This document shows positions 12,205 to 23,352 of a stretch of 64,000 bases of DNA, one piece after another (within the stretch, counting starts at the first letter, position 1; every line of letters begins with the position of its first letter). Made by a program: the position numbers and the translations under genes. The DNA is from Symsagittifera roscoffensis (Eukaryota; Xenacoelomorpha; Acoela; Convolutidae). Under the pieces are notes generated by a model, which saw only the letters and a program-made list of their open reading frames with translations, made no database searches and was not told the DNA's origin. The stretch covers positions 42,852,411 to 42,916,410 of the forward strand of contig NC_087064.1 of NCBI RefSeq assembly GCF_963678635.1. Direction: 5' to 3'.

Positions 12205-12393
12205 ATGGATGTATTAAGGTACGAGAGGCAGACGGTAGGACGAATAGAACACATAGAGCCTAACCACGACTGGATTCGCATTGGGCTGAACTTGTTTGAC
12301 CTCTACGAGAATGACGGGTGGGAGGAGGAGTGGGCGTATGGATTCCATGGCAGTGGTGAATTCGGAAACCAGTCCATAGCAACTGAGCGACAG
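12205..12393 (+). CDS. Exon 1 of ART-GTPase gene: H-motif part of an ADP-ribosyltransferase-like domain
   Basis: This 63-codon segment runs from ATG 12205 (preceded at once by an in-frame TAA) to CAG at 12391-12393, followed by the splice donor GTAATA; it ends in phase 0. It contains W-I-R-I-G-L-N (residues 23-29), Y-E-N-D, and E-E-W-A-Y-G-F-H-G-S (41-50). In my reading this matches the opening of a group of invertebrate ADP-ribosyltransferase (PARP-like) domains, where an H-G-T/S motif binds NAD. The Tyr motif expected next is absent here but is found in phase at 27658. The join skips about 15 kb of LINE and satellite DNA, so it is an inference. Upstream exons cannot be excluded. Alternatively it is a relic exon of a paralogue. 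Confidence 0.5.
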
Positions 12394-14299
12394 GTAATAA
12401 AGACGCAATACACTTCATTCGACCTGTAGAGGGGGAAAATTGTACGCAGAGTTTGATAAAACTGACTTGTTTTTGAGACCTTGAGATTTTTTAAAAGACA
12501 TTGAAGGCAATGATTTTGATGGAATGTCTTGCTGATCTCTTTTAACGTACGATATGAAACTTAAATTCAAAGGAAACACTTGAGTTACTGGAACTAAAAT
12601 GGGATGAATTTGTAGTGTGGTAAACTAGCCATGGTATGAAAACATGAGGTGATAAAAATCTGTGGTGATTTGACGAGCAGCGAAAATGTAGGAAATCACT
12701 TGTAATACCGCAAAAAAAACTAATGAAACTTTCATTGTTTGAGTTTGATATTTTGCATGTTTATCTAGCTTTTAACCTAAATTTTAGAAAAACCCTTAAA
12801 TGAATTTAACGTAAGTTTCGTTTTAAATTTTTTTCAGAACATCTTGTTTAAATTTGGGTAAGCAGGGCTACACAAACACGCAAATTTTCAAACTCACAAA
12901 CGAAGGAAGTTTCTAGTTTTCTTGCTGTATTAAAAGTGGTTTCGTACGTTTTTGCTGCTTTTCAAATGATCCCCAGATTTGAAACCCCAGATTTGAAATG
13001 AGCTCATAATTTCACCTTATGGCAAGCTCACCGCACTACAAATTCACCCCTTTTCGAAAAACATGCATACGGAAGACATTATTAAACAGGCAGTGAGCGT
13101 TTTAAACAGGCAGTGAGCATATTCAGAGCGTTTCAATTTTGAAAAAACTCAAAAAACTGCGTTTTTTGGCGCGCCCTCCCCCTCAAAATTAGTATGTAAT
13201 AGCGCCTTCAAATAGAGCCTTCAAATATTGCCTTAGGGTCGATAAGCTAAAAAAGAATTTCTGTTAAAAAGAACCGAAGGGGGACCCTTTGTGTCGACAC
13301 GGGGTCGAATTCCTGAGAAAAGCGTGTACGCGGAACAAAACACGCACCAACCCACCCCCTCCCTCAATCCGCTTCGGCTTGAGTTGTTTTTAATGCAAAC
13401 CATAGATGCCAGATATCGTTCTAAAACAGGTGAATTTCCAACGCAGATAGTCCGATCAACAAAAAAAATAGCTTTCGAACTATACAAGAGACGCCCAAAT
13501 TATGAGACTGGGATTTATCAGTCTCTTTTGCAACCAGAATTTTCCATGACAGAGTGATTCACAGCTTCAAAATGTACAAGTCGTCCTTGTGAAAATTGTT
13601 GTGCTCGATAATCCTGAAATACTACAGAACAAATCTAGCTCACGGATGGCCGATGACTCAATTTGAAACGGTGCGTATATACCAATGAACTTGAGACTTT
13701 AAGCGTTTCTGGATTTTCTCGGCTTTCATAAATGCGTTGCTGCTCGGCAGGGATCAAAAATGAAAATACAATCGCTTCTTAGAATCTCTGAAAAATTAGC
13801 CTCGGATAGTCAACTGGAATCAAACTAATTAGCTTTAGGTTGCTATGAAAGATTCTCATAAAGTTTCCATCAATGAAGTCAAAGTTGTCTGGATACTTTT
13901 TTCACCTATCCCGTGTCTACTTGCGGAAAATTGCAAAGCCCGAATTGAAAAGGATTGCGGAACTGAGCACTAGCTTTTATTGGCACTCAAATAATTACCC
14001 TCATTGAATTTTTTTGAAATAGAAGAAAAATTGCTGTCGTGCGCGATCATACCATAAAATAGTCGGTAAATAAACATCAGTTGACAGCTATGTCTTTAAC
14101 TTGGCTCAAAGCACATCAATCATCTAGTTATCGCAGAGGCACAAAAGCCATCGAAGAGTGGTACCAAGAAGAACATTAGTTTTGGTGGGTCTTATCCCAG
14201 AATATGCGGCTCTTTTTTCTTTTTCCCCCCACCTGCAACATTTTACAAGTAAACTTTTGTTCACAGTGAGCGATCGTTATGAAAACTGACGCAAATGCG
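12394..14299. other. No gene seen (probable intron 1)
   Basis: There are no repeats of note except a short doubled AAACAGGCAGTGAGC near 13085-13120 and a GGCGCGCCCTCCCC string at 13170. The latter resembles text at about 56825, suggesting an old dispersed repeat. An 88-codon frame at 13291 has no recognisable content. Confidence 0.45.
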
Positions 14300-14735
14300 A
14301 TCGCATTTGAGCTGTGCGATCGCATTTGAGCTAAATGTGCAAATGTGATCGCAAGTTTACGAAAAGATGCATCAACTCAATTTGAATTTTCCAACGAATC
14401 ATGTAGGCATCAGTCCGCAAAAAAGTACCGCAAGGCATCATCCGTAAATCAGCCTATAATTATAACTCATTTATTAAACGTAATCGGTACTTTTTGCGGA
14501 CTGATGCCTACATGATTCGTTGGAAAATTCAAATTGAGTTGATGCATCTTTTCATAAACTTGCGATCGCATTTGCATATTTAGCTCAAATGCGATCGCAA
14601 GTTCAAATGCGATGCAAGTTTACGAAAAGATGCATCAACTCAATTTGAATTTTCCAACGAATCATGTAGGCATCAGTCCGCAAAAAAGTACCGATTACTT
14701 TTAATAAATGAGTTTTAATTATAGGCTAATTTACG
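14300..14735. repeat. Nested inverted/direct repeat with GCGATCGC octamers
   Basis: A block of about 100 bp (containing GATGCATCAACTC and CATGTAGGCATCAGTCCGC) occurs three times: forward at about 14360-14430, inverted at about 14480-14570 and forward at about 14620-14695. Its flanks hold at least four copies of GCGATCGC. The outer edges share GCCTATAATTA / TAATTATAGGC, so the whole can fold as a large hairpin. It looks like a foldback element with internal rearrangement. No terminal duplication was identified. Confidence 0.8.
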
Positions 14736-14889
14736 GATGAAAACTGGCCTGCATTTCTTCCGCGCCGGCGCCACCCTTAACCTGAGTAGTTCATTAGTTT
14801 TAATGTTTTTTTTTAAATTAAAATTCTGTTTTCATAGTTTTCCGTGAATAGACGCTATCCTGCACGGGGGGACGTTGAAAAACCTAAAG

Positions 14890-15260
14890 AAATTGCTATT
14901 TTTAAATGCTAAATCTCTGAACAGTTGCTTTAAGAACAGCAAGACTGGGATCAGTGAAGGTTTTAGGGGTACTGTTTCAAAAATTTGCCTACAATGGCAC
15001 AATTTGAAAGACACCTCTTACAAAGAAGACTCTCACACAGTCCATCAAAGTTTTAAAAGGTTTAAATCTCAAAAAAATTGTGCTTATTGTTTAACAATTG
15101 TTTTTTTAAAAAATATAATTTATGTTTATATAGTAAAACCTACAATTCTTGACTACCAAGCAAAAATAATTTATCTTATAAAAGTTTTTGGAGATATAAC
15201 TTCCTAGAACTTTGTTAGGCTATGTAAGAGGCTTCTTCCGATATGTTTTTTGATAACAGA
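14890..15260. mobile_element. Degraded relative of the 11300 MITE
   Basis: Scattered strings match the MITE arms in the expected order: CTTACAAAGAAG, CAAAGTTTTAAAAGG and TTTAAATCTCAAAAAAATT on one side, then GGAGATATAACTTCCTAGAACTTTGTTAGGC and GTAAGAGGCTTCTTCCGATAT-like text on the other. The copy is old and its ends are unclear. Confidence 0.4.
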
Positions 15261-15546
15261 TCCGTAGAATGTTAACTTGGTTCAATTTAATTAATGCTTC
15301 GTTCGAAATGCATATTTTACACAGAAAGAATTTTCAAAATTACAATTTGGTCTAGGGGGATATTCTACATATTCTACGTAGGGTCACTAGGGGGAGGGGG
15401 AGGGGTGGAAGTGCATACTTGATCCATATTATGCATATAATTATTTGTTTTGCCAGTATTTGTCTTGTTTGAAACAAGTACTGGACTTGTTTGAATTTTC
15501 CGTTTGGATTTTTATGCTAGTTGTGACAATTTTCAATTTTCAAACT

Positions 15547-16126
15547 TGTAACGTTAGCCCGGAAATACATATCGATGGAAAACAAAGCTAGATTCTAAAA
15601 CGACTGGTTAGTGTCTAAACACAGCTCTACATGATTTTCACCGTCTCTGCCAACGCCAATTTTTTGGTGGTCTTTCTAACAACGGGTCGACAAAAAACGT
15701 TAATGTTTCCGGCTTCGATCAGAACGCTCTAAATAACTTAATTATATGCAAAAATAGTGAGCTCAAGGCTGGGTTTCAGTATCCCCAGACCATGAGGTCA
15801 CTCCTAAAAACAGGGCTACTACTTATTTTTTAAGTTACGATTATTTTTGTTCAGTAGATAAAAATCATCATCTCCATCGAAGATGGATCAACCCTTTCCC
15901 TCGACTCCTAGCTTCTCATGGTCTGAAAATGGTTTTCGATGTAAATCGAATTTAACTCAGGCATCTCCAGGAAGCTAAAATTTTATAAAAAACAGTTTGA
16001 GTCTCCCTCCCGAGACCCCTCCGGATACTGGAATCCGGGGAAAGAACGTCCCTATTTCTTTCAGGAAGGCTGGACACGCCGTCCCAACACCCTTCCTTGT
16101 TCTCGGTATTCGCGTTGTAACGATTG
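15547..16126 (-). other. LINE 3' untranslated region
   Basis: This 580-bp stretch is shared with the truncated copy at 25235-25830 and has no long frame. It contains the text GAGACCCCTCCGGAT, which resembles the 25-bp minisatellite unit at 21457-23352. Confidence 0.65.
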
Positions 16127-17008
16127 TTACACGTCGGTAGCTATTCTGACGCTGTTGGAGGCAGTCCTACAACACTTCTGCTCTTCTACTCTTTGCTTGC
16201 AACAAAGTACAGGATCAACGTTAGTCTCCCAGTTTCGGCTGTTGTGGAGGCACAACGTCACGTTTTTCTCCAAGTCTTCCTTCAACATTTCTTCTCTTTC
16301 TCTCCCGTCACATTCACGTGTCCTAGACGTCCTCTTCTCTGCGGTGGTTACTGCATTCCGACGAGTTACAAAAGCTCGCTTGAAAGCTCCTGCCCCAATG
16401 TCCAGCTGATACACGCCGTACACTCTGCTGTGTTTCGACAAATGCTTCTTGAACCATGGCATCAGTCGCCTTCTGGCCCATATCTTTTTCTCTTACATCG
16501 GAATATTCAGGATTTTGCACGTTGTCTCAAAAAGGTCTAAATCTTTTAGACAATCCAATTCCTGCAATTGCTCTTTCGTAGGCGTTTCTTGTCGATTGTT
16601 CTCTTTCACATGAGCTTCCAGCCATCGTAATGCCATCCTAACTCCCACTATTGCTATCGTTATGGACTGTGATGAATCTGGTAAATCCATGGAGAGCAGC
16701 TCTCCACATAACCAGATCAACACCAGATTACTACGCCCGGGATACCACCATGTTTGTGGCAAGCAATGGCAGGGGAACTCACCATGTGTCAACATGATGC
16801 TCCTCCAGTTAAGCTTTCACGACGCTTCCAGTAATGGTTCCAACTCCTTCATCACTCGTTGGACTTCATCATTCTCGTCTACTGCATTGTAATCTGTGAC
16901 TGTTGACCCTTTCTGCTTCTGTCTTTCAAAGTCACTGAATATCCCACTGGCGTATCCCATGAACTTCTTCTTTCCCAGTATCGATTCTAATTCTTGGACG
17001 TGGTGCAT
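16127..17008 (-). pseudogene. LINE C-terminal coding tail, unknown function
   Basis: Three minus-strand frames (16817-17008, 16493-16795, 16127-16520) have protein-like composition. One reads from M-H-H-V-Q-E-L through NAVDENDEVQRVMKELEP, another has an acidic/Leu-rich block (KEQLQELDCLKDLDLFE), and the last is rich in Arg and Cys. They follow the zinc finger in the direction of transcription and are separated by stops or frame changes. I do not recognise a domain. They may be the real 3' end of the element's protein or a second nested insertion. Confidence 0.4.
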
Positions 17009-17165
17009 ATCCTTAGGTGCTTTGGTAAGTTTGACGCGGACTTCCTCTCGTTACATCTCAGACATATAGTCCCTTTCTGTTTGTAGACGCCGTGTTGATG
17101 GTGTTGTTCGGTTGCTTCGTGTTCTGGTACCCGGTTTCCCGTGCAGTTCTGTCTTTTGTGGCGGG

Positions 17166-17558
17166 CTATGTTTCCGGCCTGTAGGGTTTTGTCACATCTG
17201 CCACATGTCTGGATTCCATCTTCATTCTTCCTGTCTCCCTCGCATGTCTTCCTGTGGTTTTTTTCGAGTTTTCAGATTTGAAGATGGCTCCGCATTTGTT
17301 GCATGCAAAAGTCACTCTCGCCTCTTTGTGCATCCTTTTGATATGGATTCTCAGGCCGCCCTGGTTTTTGAAATCCTTCTCACATATCTCACACGTGTTC
17401 GATGTTGCTTGGGTGGTATAGGAGTTCCTTTCTGTCGTTTCACCGTTTTTTTTCGCATTTGACTTTTCCCGTTTGTGCAGGTGCTGTATTTGTGCTTCGA
17501 CCGCTCGCCTCCATCCTTTTCTGTCGTGATTCAGTTTGTCTATCTCGTTCACATCCAT
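17166..17558 (-). pseudogene. LINE C-terminal region with C2H2 zinc finger
   Basis: The 130-codon frame starts with an M-D-V-N-E-I-D-K-L segment leading to DRKGWRRAV, a pattern seen near the C-terminus of LINE polymerases. It then has a classic C2H2 finger, CEICEKDFKNQGGLRIHIKR followed by M-H, and a second, weaker one (CNKCGAIF...H). Such fingers usually bind nucleic acid and may help target or hold the element's RNA or DNA. The frame differs from the RT fragment upstream, so at least one frameshift lies between. Confidence 0.6.
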
Positions 17559-17577
17559 ACCCGCTTCTCTGATGAGC

Positions 17578-18003
17578 TTACGCCAGTAGATTAGTGTTTG
17601 TTTTTTTTCCCGGACATTTCGTTAGAGTTTGCAAATCATTAAGCCACCCTAGACAAGCTATTTTAGTCAGTCTTTTATCGTCCATTCTCATTACACGGCC
17701 TAATTGTCTTAGCGTTCTTCCTTCAATTTTCCATCGGATCGACTTGATGTTCAGTTGATTTCTGATGTCCAGCATGTTCACTCCCTTTTCTTGCAATTCA
17801 ATTAGTGGCGGCCTCGACTTTGAGCTCCAGACGTGCCTATAGCATCGGTCAATCCAACTTTGCAAATACTTTAACTCCGAGTTTTTCCATGTCCTTATGT
17901 GGGCTTCAAACAATAAGCCGCTTTCTACGCAGCATTGGACAACTCTAGCCTGGATTTTTTTGGCAGCTTGCTCTTTGTCAGTCGGTATTTTACTTTGGCC
18001 CAT
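17578..18003 (-). pseudogene. LINE polymerase, C-terminal (thumb/connection) fragment
   Basis: A 141-codon frame reads Lys/Gln-rich helices and a block with K-Y-L-Q-S-W-I-D-R-C-Y-R-H-V-W, followed by R-W-K-I-E-G-R-T-L-R-Q-L-G-R-V-M-R-M-D. That arrangement is typical of the region after the polymerase core in LINEs of this type, where the host-junction spacer reads W..R.LR.LGH-like text. It has no catalytic motif of its own. Confidence 0.5.
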
Positions 18004-18160
18004 TGTCCTCCTACTCGTCTTTTCGTCTTTTTCTGTTCTTAATGTCTTCTTTCGCCCCGATCTACACTCCTAACATTCTGATGCCACCTGCTCCGTCCTT
18101 TCCGAACTCTAGTTTCTCTTCTTTTTCTTTGTTGTTTTTCTCCTCGAAGTTCACAATAAC

Positions 18161-18442
18161 TTATTTTATTGTTGCTGTTCCAGACTCTATTTCTTTCTTC
18201 TCGCCGATGGGGGTGGTGTCGTCTGCGAATAGGGACAATGATAGTCGTGCGGTTTGGGTTTCACTGTTGTGCATTTCTACCATGTTTTTTCCTGGGTAGA
18301 TCTGGCTTGCGTCTGCCGTGGACCTGCCTGGTCGAAACCCGCTTTGGTTTTCTTCCAGTACCTGGAGTTCTTTGCTCCATGTTCTCGGGCGGTTTGCGAT
18401 CACTCTTGACAAAATTCTACTGGCCATTGAGAGCAAGCACAC
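18161..18442 (-). pseudogene. LINE reverse transcriptase core fragment
   Basis: The frame contains SGFRPGRSTADA and, only about 30 residues later, LFADDTTPIG, the RT active-site F-A-D-D. In intact LINE polymerases these are separated by a much longer stretch carrying the first catalytic Asp, so a large internal deletion has removed it. The enzyme cannot be active. RTs of this class copy element RNA onto nicked target DNA. Confidence 0.75.
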
Positions 18443-18576
18443 ACCTCGGAAGTTGTGTCATTGATGTTCCCTTTTTAAAGCAATAGTACTATTTGGCCTT
18501 TCTTCAGAGACTCTTCCCACTGGTCTGCTCTGGTCGTGCAGATTCTCATCACCAGCTGGATGACATTCTCCCTCCA

Positions 18577-19215
18577 TTACCAGTATGCGTTGCGAATGTA
18601 TACCATGCGGACCCCGTCCTTGTCTTGTGACGATTCTCTCACCTCCTCCAGTGCTTCCATGATTTCTTTCTCGGACGGAGGGGTGTTCAGATTCTGGTTG
18701 GCTGTTATGAACTTGACGTTTTTACTTTTATCTGGCATCTGTTTGACTGTGTTCATCAAATTACCCGGGTTGTTCTCGTATCGGTCTTTTGATACGTTGC
18801 TGAAGTGGGCCTTGAATTCGTCAGTGGAGATAGTGGTGCCTGTCAGGTGTTACTGTGATCTTGTTACCAGTTTCCTTAAGATTTTGTACAGGGTATTCAT
18901 GTCCCTTTTCTCCGCTGCATTTTCGCACTCGATGATGACTTCGTCCCACCATAGTCTTTCCTGTTGGCGTATGTATTTCTTCATCATCTTGCGTGCGGCT
19001 ACCAGTCTTCCGCTTGATGCAGTTAGAGCATCGGCGAGTATGCCATCTGAATCTCCAAGTGTTTGACGAAGCAGGTCGTTTCTACGAATTACTTCTGTGG
19101 AGATTTCCGTGTATAGGCTTTTCAGTTCTTCTTCGTATCCCACTGTCCACGAGTTGGCTATCTGTCGTTTCTTTGTGCCACTTATTTCCTTCGCTGCATC
19201 TGTGAGCTTCCGCAA
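18577..19215 (-). pseudogene. LINE linker and RT N-terminal fragment
   Basis: At 18850-19215 a 121-codon frame is rich in charged helices (RKMMKKYIRQQERLWWDEVI). At 18577-18759 the frame reads PPSEKEIMEALEEVRESS then DKDGVRM, matching the segment just before the RT core in LINEs (basic residues plus a D/G turn). The two are in different frames, so they are joined only by inference. Confidence 0.55.
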
Positions 19216-19399
19216 TATGGAGTCCCAGTCTTCCTCATTGTTGAGTTTTTCCTCCGTCTTCTTGCGGTATTTTTTTTGCCATTTCTTTGTTTCTCATGCG
19301 TTCCCAGTCTATCTGCGGTGTTCTTTTTTTGTTCTATTCTGGGTCGCCGTTTTCTTTTTGTTCGCGCCAAATGTCAATCCAGGCGGGCTTGAGGTCCGA

Positions 19400-20110
19400 T
19401 AATGCCATGTCATGTGCTGTGCCGTGGCTACCCTACGGACCATTTGGTTGCGATCGGCTGCTCTCATTAAGAAACCAGCGAGCTCGTAACAACGTCTGTG
19501 CATCTGGTTGAACCATGTTCCTCGGGAGCATATTGTGAAGTAGGAGTTGACATGTTGTAGCTGGTGTTCTTCGCACCATTCCAGGAGACTTTCTCCAGCT
19601 TCATTTGTCTCTGTCTTTAGGCCGTACTTTCCCCTTATGCCCTCTACTTGCGCGTTTCAATCGCCTCCCAGTATGGGTACGCTCTCGTTTGGAGTTCAAT
19701 CAAGCTCATTTTCCAAATCTTTCCTGAAAATATCAATTTCCTCAGGTCCCTTACTCCACAGGGTCTGATAGGTCGCGATGAGGCTGATCCTGCCAATCTG
19801 CACCGCTGTGACCCGCTCGGAAAAACGTTTCTGATGTACGCTGGCTATCCACTCTTCCAGAATATCGCCTAACAGGAGAATTTCACAATTTTGTGAGTGG
19901 ATGACTACTGCCTGTTTTGGTTTGTCTCCTAGCCATATTATCCCCTCCTGTTCCGAGCGCATTTCGGAACTCAGTACTGCCTTCCATTTTTGCTGCCTTG
20001 CAAGTTCTACTGATCTTCTAAGGCGGTCGCGGTTTTAATCTCTGGTGGAGATGCCTTGTAGGTTCCACGTCACTATTCTCCTTATTTTTTGGGGTTTGGG
20101 TTTGGTGCGT
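19400..20110 (-). pseudogene. LINE AP-endonuclease-like domain, broken
   Basis: The start reads IVTWNLQGIST, the usual opening of endonuclease/exonuclease/phosphatase domains in LINEs. An L-S-S-E-M-R block (catalytic-Glu-like) follows, and further on PILGGD-stop-NAQV, where the GD-x-N-A motif is interrupted by a stop. Then come G-x-Y-G-L, N-x-x-G and T-W-F-N-Q blocks typical of the family. This domain nicks target DNA to prime reverse transcription. At least two stops and a frame change make it inactive. The uninterrupted part at 19696-19962 encodes 88 residues. Confidence 0.62.
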
Positions 20111-20188
20111 TCGGCACTTCGGTTCTCTCGTATTGACCGAGAAGTCATCTTGCTCGTCATCGTCCTCCTTCTCTTCCTGGGTTTCTGC

Positions 20189-20760
20189 TTAATCGCCTGT
20201 ACCCGTTCCCATGGTAAATGGAAAGAAGTTTCCCAAAGTGTTCTTCACTCTTTCTGAAAACGAGGAGGACGTTGCCGGTTTCTCCGTCACACCATGCATC
20301 ATAGTGTTGTCTGTAGGTTTTCTGTGGGTAGTCGCTACGTTTTCAGGAGAGATGTTGGACAGTTCCGACATCTCATCTCGGTCTAGAGTCCCGGTGGAAG
20401 TAGCAACATCTTGGCCTTGTTCTACCGGAGTAGATTCACTCGCCAGTCTTCTGTTTCTACTCGCTTGCGGTCCATGTCCCTCCATGTCAGGGTCCGGATA
20501 GACCTCTACTTCTAACATTGCCTTTTGTCCTTCTGAGAATTTTTGACTCATGGTTTCAACCATTCCGCCTGAAACTTTCTTCCCTTTGTCGGTCCGGGTT
20601 CGTGCGATCCTTTCCAAAAAAATGGTCGTTCATTTCTTTTCTTTTGTTTCTGGGGTATGAATTTCCTAGAGCTATCACTTAGTTTAGGTATCCTTGACTT
20701 GTCTAGACTCATTTTTGATTTATCACTTCCTACTGCCTTTACACTCAATTCGATTGCTAG
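20189..20760 (-). pseudogene. LINE ORF1-like / N-terminal region
   Basis: A 142-codon frame (20189-20617) is hydrophilic and rich in Ser, Thr, Glu and Met, with no recognisable domain. Just upstream, in another frame, is a basic stretch (SRKFIPQKQKKRNERPFF). It precedes the endonuclease region in the direction of transcription, where ORF1 or an N-terminal extension would be. No zinc knuckle or RRM is visible. Confidence 0.4.
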
Positions 20761-21456
20761 TGTCCTTGTTGTTTGACTACTGATAAAAATAACACAACAC
20801 ATTAACTTCCAATAGTTGGACCTAAATAGTGACCACGAAGATTTGTATGTTATCACAGTACAGCGTATAAACAAATTATTCTCAATGATCGATTGTTGGT
20901 TGTAAAGATATGAAGCTAGCACAGTCTGATGATATCAATATTTTCAAAAAATAGTCTACTCACTACCCAATCAAGAACAGATATTTTTGATTTAAAATCA
21001 AAAATTAAGGAAAATAAAAAAATTTCAAAACGTATATGATTTGTACTTTATTTAGTAGCAACACGTTAATCGAACTGGTCTCTAAAGAAAGAGCTTTCCC
21101 TGTTCGGTGCCGCACCAAACAGTCAAAACTTTAAGGCAGTAATTTTCTCAAGTGGGCGTCTATTGCGCCTACCGAGTCCTGTGTTACTAATCTGCCTTGG
21201 GATTGCCCGAGCTAGACCAAGGCAACCACTTTTCCAAAAAATGATTTGGATTTTAATCCACACAAATCAGTGACCAACTTTTTTTCAATTTAGACTTAGT
21301 TTCGCGAAAATCCGGGTTTAGACCTGTTTTGTTTTTACTCTGGTCCTTTTAAAGGGCAAGCTACCAGTGCAGTCACTAATTTCTAGCCTGACACCTAATA
21401 ACCTATTATTCTTTACTATTTACTTTTCTCTTTGTTTACTTAAGTTTAGACAAAAA

Positions 21457-21905
21457 TAGAACCCTTCGGATTTGTGAAAATAAGACCCTTCCGAAATGGC
21501 AAAAATTGGACCCCTCCGGATCGGCAAAATAGGGTCCCTCCGGATTGGCAAAAAAGGACCCTTCCGGATTGGCAAAATTGGACCCCTCCGGATTGACAAA
21601 AGTAGGATCCCTCCGGAATTGCAAAAATAGGACCCCTCTGGATTGGCAAAAATAGGACCCCTCCCGATTGGCAAAATTGGGACCCCTCCGGGTTGGCAAA
21701 AGTAGGACCTCTACGGAATCGCAAAATTGGGACCCCTCCGGATTGGCAAAAATGGAACCGTTCCTGGTTGGCAAAATTGGGACCCCTCCGGATTGGCAAA
21801 GGTAGGACCCCTCCGGAATTGCAAAAACAGAACCCCTCCGGGTTGGCAAAAATAGGACCCTCCGGATTGGCAAAATTGGGACCCCTCCGGATGGGCAAAA
21901 ATAGG
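21457..21905. repeat. Minisatellite array 1, 25-bp unit
   Basis: About 18 units with small variants (24-26 bp; GGATTGG, GGAATTG, GGGTTGG). Confidence 0.92.
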
Positions 21906-22195
21906 AGAGTCCTGTGTTACTAATCTGCTTTCGGATTGCCCGAGCTCGAACTACTAAAATACTCAAGGCAATCATGTTTCCAAAAACTGATTTGGATTTT
22001 AATCCACACAAATCAGTGACAAATTCTTTTTCAATTTAGACTTAGTGTCGCGAAAATCCGGGTTCAGACCTGTTTTGTTTTACTCTGGTCCTTTTAAAGG
22101 GCAAGTTACTAGTGCAGTCACTAGTTTCTAGCCTGACACCTAATAACCTAATATTCTTTGCTATATACTTTTCTCTTTGTCTACTTAAGTTTTGA

Positions 22196-22552
22196 CAAAA
22201 ATAGGACCCTTCCGGATTGTTGAAAATAGGACCATTCCGAATTGGCAAAAATTGGACCCGTCCGGATTGGTAAATTAGGGTCCCTCCGGATTGGCAAAAA
22301 TAGGACCCTTAAGAATTGACAAAAATAAGGCCCCTCCGGATTGGCAATAGTAGGAACCCTCCAGAATTGCAAAAATAGGACCCCTCTGGATTGGCAAAAA
22401 TAGGACCCCTACGGAATCGCAAAACTGGGACCCCTCCGGATTGGCAAAAATGGGACCCTTCCGGGTTGGCAAAAATGGGACCCCTCCGGATTGGCAAAAA
22501 TAGGACCCTCCCAGATTGGCAAAAATAGGACCCTTACGGATTGGCAAAAATG
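22196..22552. repeat. Minisatellite array 2, 25-bp unit
   Basis: About 14 units with the same consensus as array 1. Confidence 0.92.
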
Positions 22553-23011
22553 AAGGAAAATAAATAATTTCAATGAAAATTGTATGTGTTTTGTACTTTA
22601 GTTAGTCGCAATACGTTAGTAGAACCGGTCTCTAAAGAAAGAGCTTTCCCTGTTCGGTGCCGCACCAAACAGTCAAAACTTCAAGGTATTAATTTTCTCA
22701 AGTGGGCGTCTAATGCGCCAACCGAGTCCTGTGTTACTAATCTGCTTTCGGATTGCCCGAGCTCGAACTACTAAAATACTCAAGGCAATCATGTTTCCAA
22801 AAACTGATTTGGATTTTAATCCACACAAATCAGTGACAAATTCTTTTTCAATTTAGACTTAGTGTCGCAAAAATCCGGGTTGAGACCTGTTTTGTTTTAC
22901 TCTGGTCCTTTTAAAGGGCAAGTTACTAGTGCAGTCACTAGTTTCTAGCCTGACATCTAATAACCTAATATTCTTTACTAATTACTTTTCTCTTGTCTAC
23001 TTCAATTTTGA

Positions 23012-23352
23012 CAAAAATAGGACCCTTCCGGATTGGTGAAAATAGGACCCTTCCGAATTGGCAAAAAGTGGACCCCTCCGGATTGGCAAAATAGGTTCCC
23101 TCCGGATTGACAAAAATAGGACACTTCCGGATTGGCAAAAATAGGACCCCTCCGGGTTGGCAAAAATAGGACCCCTCCGACTTGGCAAAGGTAGGACCCC
23201 TCCGGAATTGCAAAAACAGAACCCCTCCGGGTTGGCAAAAATAGGACCCTCCGGATTGGCAAAATTGGGACCCCTCCGGATGGGCAAAAATAGGACCCTT
23301 CCGGTTTGGCAAAATTGTTACCCTTCCGAATTGGGACCCCTCCGGGTTTGTA
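23012..23352. repeat. Minisatellite array 3, 25-bp unit
   Basis: About 13 units. Several consecutive variants match the end of array 1 in order, so part of this array was copied as a block. Confidence 0.9.

Larger units (their letters stand above)
15547..20760 (-). mobile_element. Decayed LINE (endonuclease-type non-LTR retrotransposon)
   Basis: Reading on the minus strand from 20760 down to 15547, there is an ORF1-like frame, an AP-endonuclease-like region, reverse transcriptase pieces, a C-terminal C2H2 finger, an extra coding tail and a 3' UTR. Stops and frame changes break it. The 3' limit is supported by a second, 5'-truncated copy at 25235-25830 that starts at the same point (text GTAACGTT-x-GCCCGG on the plus strand). 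The GC content and codon texture differ from the surrounding AT-rich DNA. It lies antisense inside the probable first intron of the ART-GTPase gene. Confidence 0.82.
21005..23352. repeat. Higher-order repeat: spacer plus 25-bp minisatellite, three times
   Basis: Three blocks of a 25-bp minisatellite (consensus GGACCCCTCCGGATTGGCAAAAATA) are separated by related spacers. Spacers at about 21005-21457 and 22548-23012 share a long text including GTTCGGTGCCGCACCAAAC; the one at 21905-22196 keeps only its later half. The unit (spacer plus array) is about 0.8 kb. The reading frames here, rich in Gly, Pro, Phe and Ser, are by-products of the repeat and not genes. Confidence 0.92.

Noticed and set aside
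14300-14600. GCGATCGC octamers resembling the HIP1 element of cyanobacteria
   Set aside because: The context is eukaryotic and the octamers sit inside a local inverted repeat, so the match is coincidental.
21457-23352. CRISPR-like array
   Set aside because: Repeats are contiguous with no unique spacers, in a eukaryotic genome.
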